32,410 nucleotides of DNA from Bacteroidales bacterium (GCA_017626355.1 JAGAIY010000021.1:1-32410), one strand, 5' to 3'; shown: positions 15,511 through 24,517, numbered from the stretch's first letter. Numbers and translations: made by a program. The notes: a model not told the origin generated them from the letters alone.

Positions 15511-16317
15511 TTATTCATATGGGTTAAAACTGCCAATGATGTCGTTTCCTTTTTCAATATCCGTATCAACTGATGATTCCAGAGTCAGGATACCGTTAGA
15601 AGATACTGCCTTTATATTGAGCTGGATATTATCTTTAGCCGCCAACTTGCCGCCTTCTCCGGTTCCGGTTATGGTTCCTGTCGCTGTAACACGCTCACTT
15701 GTAAGGGCTGAGGTTCCTGATATCTCATATACCACCAAGGAACCTGCATTGAACCAGAATTCTTTTCCACCGCCGGAATATCCTGCAACGCGGGATCTTG
15801 GCGGATCAGTACGCTTCAATGTCACGGTAAGGTCATCATCCTTGAATCTGCCGGCAACGGAAGCATCGAAAGCCACAGACACCTTGGCATTAACTACAGA
15901 ACAATCTACAATTGCACTTTCTGAAAAACCGGCACGAACTACGACTGCTTCACTTGTTCCTGCTAACCTCATGCATCCGTTTCCATTCTCGGCAATACCG
16001 GTCCCGCAGCTTTCCGCCCATACATAATATGTACCGGCTGGTATAAGAATAGGGTTTGAAAGTTCAGAATACTTTGTCTTGCCTACAACAGGATCCCCTG
16101 TGCATTCCGGATCAGAATATACGGCGATATAATAATCCTTAGCCTGGTCTGCCGTCAGTTCAGAAGACGCTTTGCTTACGACATCGACAACAGGTTCTCC
16201 GGCAAGCACTACCGACAGTTCCCCATAATCTGCCGGAGCCTCGATTCGAACGTCATTGCACGAAACCGCGCCAAAGGCCACAACCATCACATAAAGAAAA
16301 GCCTTTTTCATGTTCAT
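15511..16317 (-). CDS. DUF4493 lipoprotein
   Basis: This encodes 268 residues from the ATG at 16317 (MNMKKAF), which has AGGAAAAG five bases upstream. A longer open frame reaches 16398 but would overlap the preceding gene and destroy the signal peptide. Lipidation is at Cys20 (AVSC), followed by NDVRIE. The first strand YGELSVVLAGEPVVDVV leads to SKA at 48-50. Other family features are DYYIAVYSD, IPAGTYYVWAESC, NGNGCMRLAGTS and CSVVNAKVSVAFDASV. It shares the ten-residue-spaced Cys pair with the 13746-14624 product. It is a subtype B member and sits 10 nt downstream of the PCMD gene. Confidence 0.83.
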   Translation of the reverse strand: MNMKKAFLYVMVVAFGAVSCNDVRIEAPADYGELSVVLAGEPVVDVVSKASSELTADQAKDYYIAVYSDPECTGDPVVGKTKYSELSNPILIPAGTYYVWAESCGTGIAENGNGCMRLAGTSEAVVVRAGFSESAIVDCSVVNAKVSVAFDASVAGRFKDDDLTVTLKRTDPPRSRVAGYSGGGKEFWFNAGSLVVYEISGTSALTSERVTATGTITGTGEGGKLAAKDNIQLNIKAVSSNGILTLESSVDTDIEKGNDIIGSFNPYE

Positions 16318-16327
16318 ATATCTTTTC

Positions 16328-17911
16328 CTATTCATAAACAAATTCAAATTCATCAACATACAATGTACTTCCGACTCCGCCGGTGAAGTAGTCGCCAAGA
16401 TAGCTTGCTGCGCAGGCTATGACTATGTATTTCGGCCTGCGGGTCTTATCGCGATATTCAAGAGGCAGGTTGAATTCACGGTATTTTCCTCCTGTATCTT
16501 CATCCGATTCCAGACGGGCATAAGCGATTATGCCGGGATCGTTGTCAACATCGACGAAACGCCCTGCTGTGGTGTTGATTCTGAACGGTCCGCTCCAGTC
16601 TGTCAGGAAGACCGTTATCTGGCATCTGTCATTCTTTCCCTTCTTGTCTTCATGCGGAGCCTTTACATTGTCTATCGGCTTAGGCGAATAGCTGTAATGG
16701 CCTTTCAGGGCTACTGGACGTCCTGTGAACGGCACTCCCCAGTCGAGTTCCGCTCCCACACCCGCTATCTTTCCGAAGGCTCCGGTGTAGATATTTCCGG
16801 CAGCGAAAGCGATTACAGCGTATTTGCTTTCCATCCGGGCAGCCTTGCCGCTCACCACGAAACTTTCTTCCGGTGATGTGGACGAGCCGATGAAGGTGGC
16901 AGCGCCAGGGTTGGCCGAGTCCCATACCGACGGGCTGGCTCCCTGAGCATAAGGATACCATACATTACCCTTGCTGTGCCATTCGTCAAAGTTCATGTTG
17001 TAGAGCTGCTCCGGAGTATCTGTCACAAAGACATATTCGGAACTGTATGCCCCATCCTCCGCTACTCTTGCGACATATTCGGTACCGGCTTCAAGTCCTT
17101 TCACATCGGCAGAGATTCCGACTCCGGCAACGACTGCGTCCTGAACCGTAATCCATTCTGAATCAGAAGATTTCCTAAACTCCAGAGTAGGTGTTCCGGA
17201 ACCTGTGAAGACTCCGTAGATCTTTGCATGGTAGCACCATGTCTGGACTTCATTGACCTGCTGGCTGATCTTCTTCTTCAGCACCTTGAGCGTCCATTCG
17301 TATGTATTTCCTTCATAGTGCACAAGAAAAGAACGTCTGTGCACACAATCAAGGGTCATCGGGAACCTGCATGCGAGAGTTTCAAGGGAGCCATCATCTG
17401 CAGCTCCTGTGGTGGTACGCACAACAGATCCTTCAGGTTCAAGCTTGACGTCAAGGAAACGCACTTTCGAAAGCAGCTGATTTTCCGACACATACACTAT
17501 TGCATTACGGTTAGCCAGGTCAAGGTCAGCTTCTCCCACCTGATTCTCCACGGTGATGTATCTGTCAATCGGCTGGGTTGCGCTCACTGTCCAGAAATTG
17601 TCGATATATGTCCTTACATTGATTCTGACCGTATCCGTAAGGTCCAGATACTCGGGAACAGGCTCCGAAAGCTCAGCATCCTCGCTGACCGTAATGTTCA
17701 GAACCTTAAGCCTTGACATGTCCGAAACCTCGTCCAGCACGACATCTATGTGCCTTTTCTCAGCATCGATACTGACAGTCTCCTGCCCCTCTACCTCAAA
17801 TGCCACGATATCGGCAGGTATGTCCGGGTAGGCCATATCGTTTTCGAACAGACAGGATGTCGCCGAGAACAGCATGACAGCTGTAAGATATATGATGTTT
17901 CTTATCTTCAT
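16328..17911 (-). CDS. PCMD-domain surface lipoprotein (no DUF4493 domain)
   Basis: This 527-residue lipoprotein has Cys20 in ATSC. The N-terminal region (about 30-215) is a beta-rich segment (RLKVLNITVSEDAELS, then FWTVSATQP). A fibronectin-like stretch follows (LEAGTEYVARVAEDG). From about residue 303 comes a putative carbohydrate metabolism (PCMD) domain: YNMNFDEWHSKG, WYPYAQGA, WDSANPGAATFIGSSTSP, SKYAVIAFAAGN, RPVALKGHYSYSP, ASYLGDYFTGG. PCMD has a jelly-roll, carbohydrate-binding-like layout, but no proven activity is known to me. Its PCMD domain is strikingly close to that of the gene at 18723-20882. No [ST]KA site is seen near the Cys, which sets it apart from the DUF4493 members. Confidence 0.85.
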   Translation of the reverse strand: MKIRNIIYLTAVMLFSATSCLFENDMAYPDIPADIVAFEVEGQETVSIDAEKRHIDVVLDEVSDMSRLKVLNITVSEDAELSEPVPEYLDLTDTVRINVRTYIDNFWTVSATQPIDRYITVENQVGEADLDLANRNAIVYVSENQLLSKVRFLDVKLEPEGSVVRTTTGAADDGSLETLACRFPMTLDCVHRRSFLVHYEGNTYEWTLKVLKKKISQQVNEVQTWCYHAKIYGVFTGSGTPTLEFRKSSDSEWITVQDAVVAGVGISADVKGLEAGTEYVARVAEDGAYSSEYVFVTDTPEQLYNMNFDEWHSKGNVWYPYAQGASPSVWDSANPGAATFIGSSTSPEESFVVSGKAARMESKYAVIAFAAGNIYTGAFGKIAGVGAELDWGVPFTGRPVALKGHYSYSPKPIDNVKAPHEDKKGKNDRCQITVFLTDWSGPFRINTTAGRFVDVDNDPGIIAYARLESDEDTGGKYREFNLPLEYRDKTRRPKYIVIACAASYLGDYFTGGVGSTLYVDEFEFVYE

Positions 17912-17917
17912 GGCCTT

Positions 17918-18721
17918 CTATCTTTGCGGTCTGTTCTTACCTGTCTGGAAATAAACAGAAACTCCCATATTGATCGAGAACAAATTGATCTTGAAACTTG
18001 CATTGTTCTGCACCATCTGGCTCACCTCGACCTGATTCGTCGTCTGAACCGTCTTCTGATGGGTGAAGCCAAGCACGCCTACAGACACTTCAAGAGCCGC
18101 TTCATTGGTCACGAAACAGCAAAGTCCCGGAACCACGCTGAGAGAAGCCTTGTAGATGTCCTGATATGTACCGTATTTCTTCCCGTCCTGCACCTTGTAA
18201 GACTCCGACTGGGCATATGATCCTGTGGCTCTGAGTTCCGCGAACATCGCAAAACGCTTGCTGTCAGCGATAGGCATGTAGTTACGCAGAGTTATCGAGC
18301 CGGAATATGCCTGCTTGAGATAGTTCATATCGGAAACATTCAGGGTCATCAGATTTCCAAGCGAAAGGTCGAGTGCGTCGAGATTATAGCCGGACTTGTC
18401 ATAATCGAAACGAAGTCCGAGTGAAATGTTGTCCTTGATGAAGTACGAGACATAAGGAGCAAGTCCGAATGACTGCAAGGATCCATAGACATTGTCAAGA
18501 AGCGAAAAGAGCATCTTGTATCCAGCATCGTCCGATCCGTTTCCGAGCTGATAGTTGCTGTATGATACGGAGAGGCCTCCCCCGACAGTCCCCTTAGGGA
18601 TGAAGAGGGAGTTTGCCTTACCGATGCCTCTGTCAAAAGGTTCGGCTGCTGTCTGCTCGCTCTGCGCCCAGGCCGAAAGACCTGTGCAAAGCACTATCAT
18701 GACTGCAAATATCCTTTTCAT
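17918..18721 (-). CDS. Outer-membrane beta-barrel protein
   Basis: This encodes 267 residues from the ATG at 18721, one base after the upstream stop (TAG-T-ATG). Upstream in-frame starts would lie in the preceding gene. A signal peptide (MKRIFAVMIVLCTGLSAWA, cleavage at AQ) replaces the lipobox. The rest alternates hydrophobic and polar residues in amphipathic strands (GGGLSVSYSNYQLG, YVSYFIKDNISLGLRFDYD, LFSINMGVSVYFQTG) and ends near an aromatic strand, as expected of an 8- to 12-strand barrel. It is the only obvious integral outer-membrane protein in the middle of the operon and sits between the two PCMD genes. It may anchor or export them, which is inference. Confidence 0.8.
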   Translation of the reverse strand: MKRIFAVMIVLCTGLSAWAQSEQTAAEPFDRGIGKANSLFIPKGTVGGGLSVSYSNYQLGNGSDDAGYKMLFSLLDNVYGSLQSFGLAPYVSYFIKDNISLGLRFDYDKSGYNLDALDLSLGNLMTLNVSDMNYLKQAYSGSITLRNYMPIADSKRFAMFAELRATGSYAQSESYKVQDGKKYGTYQDIYKASLSVVPGLCCFVTNEAALEVSVGVLGFTHQKTVQTTNQVEVSQMVQNNASFKINLFSINMGVSVYFQTGKNRPQR

Positions 18722-18722
18722 A

Positions 18723-20882
18723 CTACTTGTTATATTGTACTTTTGCTTTCTCGGCATCCGTGAGCTTGGTCACATCGTATTCGAAGGAGAGTTCATCGAT
18801 GTACAAAGTACTGCCCTCTCCACCTGTGAAATAGTCTCCGAGGTACGATGCAGCCGCAGCGATCACAATGTATTTCGGTGTCTTGTCGGTATAGCGATAT
18901 TCCAAAGGTATCGTGAACTCCACATAATCGGAATGGGGATCGCTGGACTCGAGACGGCCGAAGGCTATGATGTCGGAGCCGTTCACATCAACAAACTGTC
19001 CCTTTGTCGTATTGATGGTGAAAGGCTTGCTCCAGTCAGCAAGAATGACGGTAATCTGAGCCTTGTCCTTCTGGCCTTTGTAAGATTCCATTCCTGAACC
19101 TGTCCTGTCGATATCCTTAGGGGAATATTTGTAATATCCTTTCAATGCAACCGGACGTGAAGTAAACGGAATACCCCAGTCGAGATAAGCACCCACTCCA
19201 TCGATCGCTCCGAATTTTCCTGTATAAAGGTTACCGGCAGCAAAGGCGATCACGGCATATTTACTTTCCATTCTTACAGCCTTGCCCTTGACAGCATCCG
19301 CACCTTCTACCGGTGAGGTCGAAGAGCCTATGAAAGTTGCCGCGCCCTTATTTGCAGAATCCCATACAGTCGGATTTGCGCCCTGAGCATAAGGATACCA
19401 GACTTTGCCATCCTGCCACCATTCATCGAAATTCATGTTGTACACTGAGGCGGCAGAACCGGTCGTGAATGATACCTCACGGGTATCTGTATCTGCAGCT
19501 GAAACGGCCTTGACTACATATGCCGTGTTCGGCTCAAGCGATCCGATCTCTGCATCGAAGGTCTTGGAAGAAGTGTTGAATTTCAGGTCGGAACTGTTCA
19601 CTGATGTCCAGGAAGACTCCGAAGCCTTCTTATACATGAAGGTTGTTCCCTCAGGAGCAGATGCACTGAAATATTTACCCTTAACAAGTACGAACTTGGC
19701 CCATGGCGATACAGAAACCACATCCGCATCCACTTCCGTAATCACAGATATATCCATAGGACAGTTTGCCACATGACCCTTGGTGTCGTAAAGGGTCACA
19801 TCAATATTGTAATCACCGGTAGGGAGACTCTTGATGTAGTCCGTGACATCTATGACTGCCGAAGTCGCACCGTAAGCGACAGACTGGGTCTTGATACCCT
19901 TTGAACGAAGTTCGTCAATATCTGCCTGCGAAGCATCTACAAGCTCATACCACTTAAGCGACGAACGTGTCTGGACTTCGCTGTCGATGGCGAGAATAAG
20001 AGACTTGATACCATCCGGAGCAGAGAACGTAAGCTCTTTCTTTGAGTCATCTCCCACAGGAACCGACATCTGGTTTGTAAGGTCGAAGCCTTCATTCGCA
20101 GAGAATGACGGAAGTTCCGACTCAGAGAAGTCAAGTTCTATCTCACGTGTATCTTCATTTACGGTATTGTCCACGATGAGCTTTATCGCAGAGAAACCGG
20201 AATCACCGAGATCATCGGAAAGTGCAAACCTGATGTTATAGCAGTGCTGAGCCTTCAGGTCTTCATACTTGTCCTTAGCCACATATTTATCTCCCTGATC
20301 ATTGATCAGGACAAGATGCCACTCCAGGTTTCCACCCGCAGGGAGATAACCCTTAGAGTTGAGATTGTAGGCATCCGAACTGTAAGTGAAGCCTACGCCT
20401 TTGCCATCCTCGACAAAGACGGAATATGACCTGAAGTTAGCTGTAATGGACTCATCGAACTCCACTGTCACCATCACATTGGCAAGCTTGCAGATCACGC
20501 TTGCCTCCGTAAGGTCGTCTGTGGTAATATTGGCCTGGGCCACGCCTTCATAATAAGGCTTATTGAAACCGATGCCGGCAGGATCACCATGCTTCGCCTT
20601 GAGATCATACTTACCCACAGGCAGTACAAGCGGTTCTTCCTTAGTCAATGTACGATGGTCCTCAACGGTCTCTTCTGTCTTGGCTCCTTTGACTTCGATA
20701 CTGAAAGCCATGTCAGGACCGGGAGTAATCTGAGCCTTGGTAAGCACTTCATCATCCATTCCCAGACTGACACTCAGGTAGCCCGTATCCCCGGAATGTT
20801 CGCTGAGGATGACATCGTTGCATGCCACCGTCAGCCCGATCAGGGAAACTGCTGTCAGAATTTTGGTTAAAAATCTTTTCAT
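18723..20882 (-). CDS. DUF4493-PCMD fusion surface lipoprotein
   Basis: This 719-residue protein has Cys21 in TVAC and the start NDVILS. The DUF4493 part (1 to about 230) shows GYLSVSLGMDDEVL, TKA at 48-50, LPVGKYDLKAKHGDP, GFNKPYYEG (subtype A) and CKLANVMVTVEFDESI. The middle (about 230-475) has Ig- and fibronectin-like beta segments (LPTGDYNIDVTLYD, LEPNTAYVVKAVS). The C-terminal PCMD domain (about 481-705) repeats YNMNFDEWWQDG, WYPYAQGA, SKYAVIAFAAGN and ASYLGDYFTGGEG almost word for word from the gene at 16328-17911. It begins 24 nt after the upstream gene and ends 1 nt before the barrel gene. Confidence 0.88.
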   Translation of the reverse strand: MKRFLTKILTAVSLIGLTVACNDVILSEHSGDTGYLSVSLGMDDEVLTKAQITPGPDMAFSIEVKGAKTEETVEDHRTLTKEEPLVLPVGKYDLKAKHGDPAGIGFNKPYYEGVAQANITTDDLTEASVICKLANVMVTVEFDESITANFRSYSVFVEDGKGVGFTYSSDAYNLNSKGYLPAGGNLEWHLVLINDQGDKYVAKDKYEDLKAQHCYNIRFALSDDLGDSGFSAIKLIVDNTVNEDTREIELDFSESELPSFSANEGFDLTNQMSVPVGDDSKKELTFSAPDGIKSLILAIDSEVQTRSSLKWYELVDASQADIDELRSKGIKTQSVAYGATSAVIDVTDYIKSLPTGDYNIDVTLYDTKGHVANCPMDISVITEVDADVVSVSPWAKFVLVKGKYFSASAPEGTTFMYKKASESSWTSVNSSDLKFNTSSKTFDAEIGSLEPNTAYVVKAVSAADTDTREVSFTTGSAASVYNMNFDEWWQDGKVWYPYAQGANPTVWDSANKGAATFIGSSTSPVEGADAVKGKAVRMESKYAVIAFAAGNLYTGKFGAIDGVGAYLDWGIPFTSRPVALKGYYKYSPKDIDRTGSGMESYKGQKDKAQITVILADWSKPFTINTTKGQFVDVNGSDIIAFGRLESSDPHSDYVEFTIPLEYRYTDKTPKYIVIAAAASYLGDYFTGGEGSTLYIDELSFEYDVTKLTDAEKAKVQYNK

Positions 20883-20906
20883 CTATAGTCGTCTGTTAAT
20901 TGATGA

Positions 20907-22316
20907 TTAATTGGCAGGAACATGGAATTTCAATGACCATTGATTCTCTATACCGTTCTTATCGGCAACCATCAAAGTAAAGGTGTGATATGTATCAGGG
21001 CCGGCCTGGCCTGCTGAAGGAATCATCGGTACAAGCATAGAGAGAGCAAAGCTGATTTCAGTTATACCATCACCTGTAAGCTCTTCACCTGTCTTCAGTC
21101 CTACGCTCTTAAAGGCTGTCACTGCCGCCTGGTCATTGACAAGGTCTACAATAACCGGGTCTGACGAAGGCTCCGTTCTAGGACTGCCGGTCATAAGGGA
21201 GACAAGGGTAAGGAACCCAGGAGTATCAGACTCAATCTTTATCTTGAACTGGTCGATACCAGCCGGAGAAGTCAGCTTAAGGTTGACATCCATTTCTTCC
21301 TGGATTTCAGTCACTTCCGGAAGAGAAGACTTACCTGTCCACTCAAGTTTGATAGGATTCTCGACAGCATCTCCGGAACCTTCATCACCATCGCCATCTC
21401 CATCTCCTGAGCCTGTATTATCACCTGAGCCGGTGTTGCCATCTCCTGAGCCTGTATCTCCGCCATCGACGGGCTTATCCCATGGATCCTCTACAGGATC
21501 CTCATCGAAACCGGGAACATTGGCTTCCTCATCACGCTCATTGACTGCAGGATCTATCGTAAGCTGAAAGCCTGACTGTCCTGTCACTTTAGCACCAAGC
21601 TTCACATTGACATGGTCCCTTGCTTCTGCATCAGAAAGAGCTATCTCGTGATATGCATCCGAGTTGTCGAGTTTCCTCTTCGCATCCACACGGATGACGA
21701 TATGAGGGGCAACCTCGAAATAGCCCGGCTTGCTCATATCCTTTGTCGTGAACTGATCTTCGACCTCAGACTCCACACTGGTCCAATACAGAGTATTCTC
21801 CGCTCCCTCACCATTGGAAACGGTTATAGTGTAGTCCTTGAGTTCCAAGGCGAACTCCTCTGCAAGTTGAAATGAAATCTTGATGTTCTGAAGAGTGCAG
21901 ACGAGCTTCTCAGAAGACACCTCGCCGATCTTTACATCAAACTCATGCTTTGCACCATAGACCGGCTGATCGAAGGCAGCAGGAAGAGCCTGTGGAGACG
22001 AGACCTCAAGAGTCCATCTTCCTGAAGGGATCTGAACCATCTGAGGCATATCGCCGAATCTGGCATATTCCTTAACCAATCCGTCAGACTCTCTCGTCAT
22101 CTTGATGGTAAACTCGTTGACGTCTTCATTACGAAGTTTCGCGCGAGTTTCAGAAGCCTTTGACACAGCCTCGAATTCATCCGATGCTGTAAGATCCAAG
22201 GTAAGCTCTCCGTACCCTGTATCTGTATCCTCGATAAGGGTATTGTTACAACCTGCAAAAATTGCAGAAGCTGCCAATATACTGATAAATATCTTTTTCA
22301 TCTTTTCCGATTTCAT
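20907..22316 (-). CDS. DUF4493 lipoprotein with Asp/Gly/Ser-rich linker
   Basis: This encodes 469 residues from the ATG at 22316, which follows the previous stop by one base (TAA-A-ATG). An alternative ATG at 22301 (MKKIFIS) is equally possible. Lipidation is at IFAGC, followed by NNTLIE. The first strand YGELTLDLTASDEFEAV ends in SKA, and the next codons add another basic site (SETRAK). The family block is CTLQNIKISFQLAEEF. Residues about 265-320 form a low-complexity linker of repeated GSGDG and DGDGDG units, rich in acidic residues and perhaps Ca2+-binding. A C-terminal beta-domain of about 150 residues follows (LEWTGKSSLPEVTEIQ). This domain is not PCMD and I do not recognise it. Confidence 0.83.
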   Translation of the reverse strand: MKSEKMKKIFISILAASAIFAGCNNTLIEDTDTGYGELTLDLTASDEFEAVSKASETRAKLRNEDVNEFTIKMTRESDGLVKEYARFGDMPQMVQIPSGRWTLEVSSPQALPAAFDQPVYGAKHEFDVKIGEVSSEKLVCTLQNIKISFQLAEEFALELKDYTITVSNGEGAENTLYWTSVESEVEDQFTTKDMSKPGYFEVAPHIVIRVDAKRKLDNSDAYHEIALSDAEARDHVNVKLGAKVTGQSGFQLTIDPAVNERDEEANVPGFDEDPVEDPWDKPVDGGDTGSGDGNTGSGDNTGSGDGDGDGDEGSGDAVENPIKLEWTGKSSLPEVTEIQEEMDVNLKLTSPAGIDQFKIKIESDTPGFLTLVSLMTGSPRTEPSSDPVIVDLVNDQAAVTAFKSVGLKTGEELTGDGITEISFALSMLVPMIPSAGQAGPDTYHTFTLMVADKNGIENQWSLKFHVPAN

Positions 22317-22317
22317 T

Positions 22318-24498
22318 TTAATAAACAAGTTCCATATCATCTATCGTCAGGAAGCATCCTGCATGCGCTTTCACGGTTTCTTCTCCGAGCCTGAACTCTT
22401 CTCCGACAGAGAAAGATCCTTCCCCATAAGACGAGCTTATCCTTACATAGATTTCAGCCGCCTTCTTATTGAACACAGTGTATGTAAACGGAAGTTCATA
22501 CCTTGTCCATGAATCAGCTCCAGGACCGTCCGTCACCTGAGCTGTTGCCAGTGTCGTTCCATCCTCAGCCTTCACCCATGCATCGATAAAGAACTTCTTT
22601 CCTTCCTTTGTCTGATATTTATAATAGAAGGCAAGTTTCGACGGGCGGCTGCTGAAAGCGTGACCCTGAGTCGCGATATTTCCGTCAGCATCGGAGGTTC
22701 CGATCCAGATTTCGCCTTCGTATGTAGTACCTACGGCAGTACCGTTTGTATTACTGTCACCGATATTCACACAATAAAGCATTGCGGCCTTGTTTCCGGA
22801 TCTTGCATCAGTGACATATCCTGATGAAGGGAAGTTCTTGCACCATGTTCCACTCCATCCGGTATGTCCGTCCGGCATGGACTGAAGGCTGTTGCATGCC
22901 CACCATGGATCGACTTCTCCCATCGCATAAGGAAGATACCAGTTACGGGTATAAGTACCTCCACCCAATGCGCCACCTGCCGGTGTGAATGAGGTCTGAA
23001 CAAGCTGATAGTCCTCAAATCCGCTGTTTCCAAGCTGGTCAGGAGACTCTGTCGTGAACGACACCTCATCAGAAACAGGCGCCCAATCGTCATAAAGCAC
23101 TCTGAGATAGTAAGTTGTTGCCGGCTGAAGACCGGATATCTCGTTCAGATGGAACGGATTTGCATCCAGGTTCCTTACATCCGACCAGTTCTCTCGGTCA
23201 GCACTGTACTGTACCTTTGCAAAAGACATGTTTCCGCCTGTGAGCTGTACTGTAGCATCTGCAAGCCTGGTAGCCCACACATCATAGTCCTGGACTGAAA
23301 TTGTCGCACTGGCATTCGGACTGACGAGAATCTTTGCTGTCTTTGTCACAGAGGCACCGGCAACATCGGTAACTGTCAGTCTGAATGTAGCCGTAACCGA
23401 ATTGCGTCCCTTATAAACCGCATTCTTCGATATTCCTGCGATGAAATCGGAAATATCTATCACACCGATTCCACCATAGAAAAGCCAGAAGAAACCTTTT
23501 TCCTCAAGAGCCTTGATCTGATCTGTGGTCTGGGCGGCGAAATCGATGCTTGCCGGAATGCCTATGCTCTCCATATAATCGTTGTCGATCTCAAGAACGC
23601 AGCTCTTCAGGCCTGAATATGCTCTGAGAGTGAAAGACAGATCATCCGCCTCAGCTTCCGTTCCCTCCTTGACATAGAAATTGCCATCGGCATCAAATGA
23701 AGAGAGAGTTATCCGAGGTTTAAGATCCGACACGGCATCAGCTGGAACCGCAAACTCCTTCTGCTCCACTGTGACGGAATCATCTATCTTGATACCGACA
23801 ATGAGACCGCCGTAATTGACGGCAGTATTGACATTGAATGTAATGTAGTCATTAGGTTCGGCATCGATCAGAAGCGGATCGCCGTTCTCGTCCTTGAGAG
23901 TATAGCACTTCAACTCTCCATCCACAGGAGCATAGACCGTAACGGACAGTTTGCCTCCCGGAATGTATCCCGGACGCTCTTCGTCAGCGTCGAACCTGAC
24001 TGAAGCCCTTGCAGACTCGTTTCTGATGATTGTGTAATAATCGGTATAGGCCTCCTTGATATGGTTGCCGTAGTCAACGGTCATCCTGACATTCGCAAGC
24101 CTGGCTGCTGCGTCGACAACGACCTTCTGGGCAGGAGCTACGGTAAATGTCTCCTTGGCCATATAGAAAGGTGCATCGAAGCCGAAGCCTAAGGAATCAC
24201 CATACTTTGCCATGAAAGTATAGTCTCCGGAATTTATCCGGATCGTTTTCTCAGGATCGTATGCTTCCCTGTAGAACTTGACATTTTCAGAATTGACCAA
24301 TTCAATCCTGAAGTCCTCCGGTGACGGCAGTGCAGTCTCCGTCCCGGACTTGGCACTTACGATCTCAACTCGTTCATCTGCAGTCAGATTTATGACAAGC
24401 TCACCCTCCGAACCAGGAAGCTGAGTGTCTATCAGGTTTTCATTGCATGCAGTGAACAAGAGAGCCGCAAGTACCGGCAGAAATCTTGTTCGTCTCAT
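22318..24498 (-). CDS. DUF4493 lipoprotein with divergent PCMD-like C-terminal domain
   Basis: This 726-residue protein has Cys18 in LFTAC and the start NENLID. The N-domain has GELVINLTADERVEIV, then AKS at 49-51 where the others have [ST]KA. Family elements follow: INSGDYTFMAKYGDS, GFDAPFYMAKETFTV and ARLANVRMTVDYGNHI, in which Ala replaces the usual Cys. Middle Ig-like segments include LQPATTYYLRVLYDDW. From about residue 490 (GNSGFEDYQLV) the C-terminus follows the PCMD pattern more loosely: WYLPYAMGE, GNKAAMLYCVNIG, SSRPSKLAFYYKY, GCFLTIDDMELVY. It is the first DUF4493 gene after the DUF3575 head gene, with a 19-nt gap. Confidence 0.83.
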   Translation of the reverse strand: MRRTRFLPVLAALLFTACNENLIDTQLPGSEGELVINLTADERVEIVSAKSGTETALPSPEDFRIELVNSENVKFYREAYDPEKTIRINSGDYTFMAKYGDSLGFGFDAPFYMAKETFTVAPAQKVVVDAAARLANVRMTVDYGNHIKEAYTDYYTIIRNESARASVRFDADEERPGYIPGGKLSVTVYAPVDGELKCYTLKDENGDPLLIDAEPNDYITFNVNTAVNYGGLIVGIKIDDSVTVEQKEFAVPADAVSDLKPRITLSSFDADGNFYVKEGTEAEADDLSFTLRAYSGLKSCVLEIDNDYMESIGIPASIDFAAQTTDQIKALEEKGFFWLFYGGIGVIDISDFIAGISKNAVYKGRNSVTATFRLTVTDVAGASVTKTAKILVSPNASATISVQDYDVWATRLADATVQLTGGNMSFAKVQYSADRENWSDVRNLDANPFHLNEISGLQPATTYYLRVLYDDWAPVSDEVSFTTESPDQLGNSGFEDYQLVQTSFTPAGGALGGGTYTRNWYLPYAMGEVDPWWACNSLQSMPDGHTGWSGTWCKNFPSSGYVTDARSGNKAAMLYCVNIGDSNTNGTAVGTTYEGEIWIGTSDADGNIATQGHAFSSRPSKLAFYYKYQTKEGKKFFIDAWVKAEDGTTLATAQVTDGPGADSWTRYELPFTYTVFNKKAAEIYVRISSSYGEGSFSVGEEFRLGEETVKAHAGCFLTIDDMELVY

Positions 24499-24517
24499 CT
24501 ATTTTCGGTTAAAAATC

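Noticed and set aside
16328-16398. Upstream extension of the DUF4493 gene at 15511 to a start at 16398
   Set aside because: It would place about 27 polar residues before the signal peptide and overlap the end of the PCMD gene. The ATG at 16317 has a ribosome-binding-like sequence and gives a normal lipoprotein signal.
12960-24498. Calling the lipoproteins FimA/Mfa1 fimbrillins outright
   Set aside because: The N-terminal layout is similar, but the conserved internal blocks match DUF4493 better. The pilin relation is kept only as a hypothesis.
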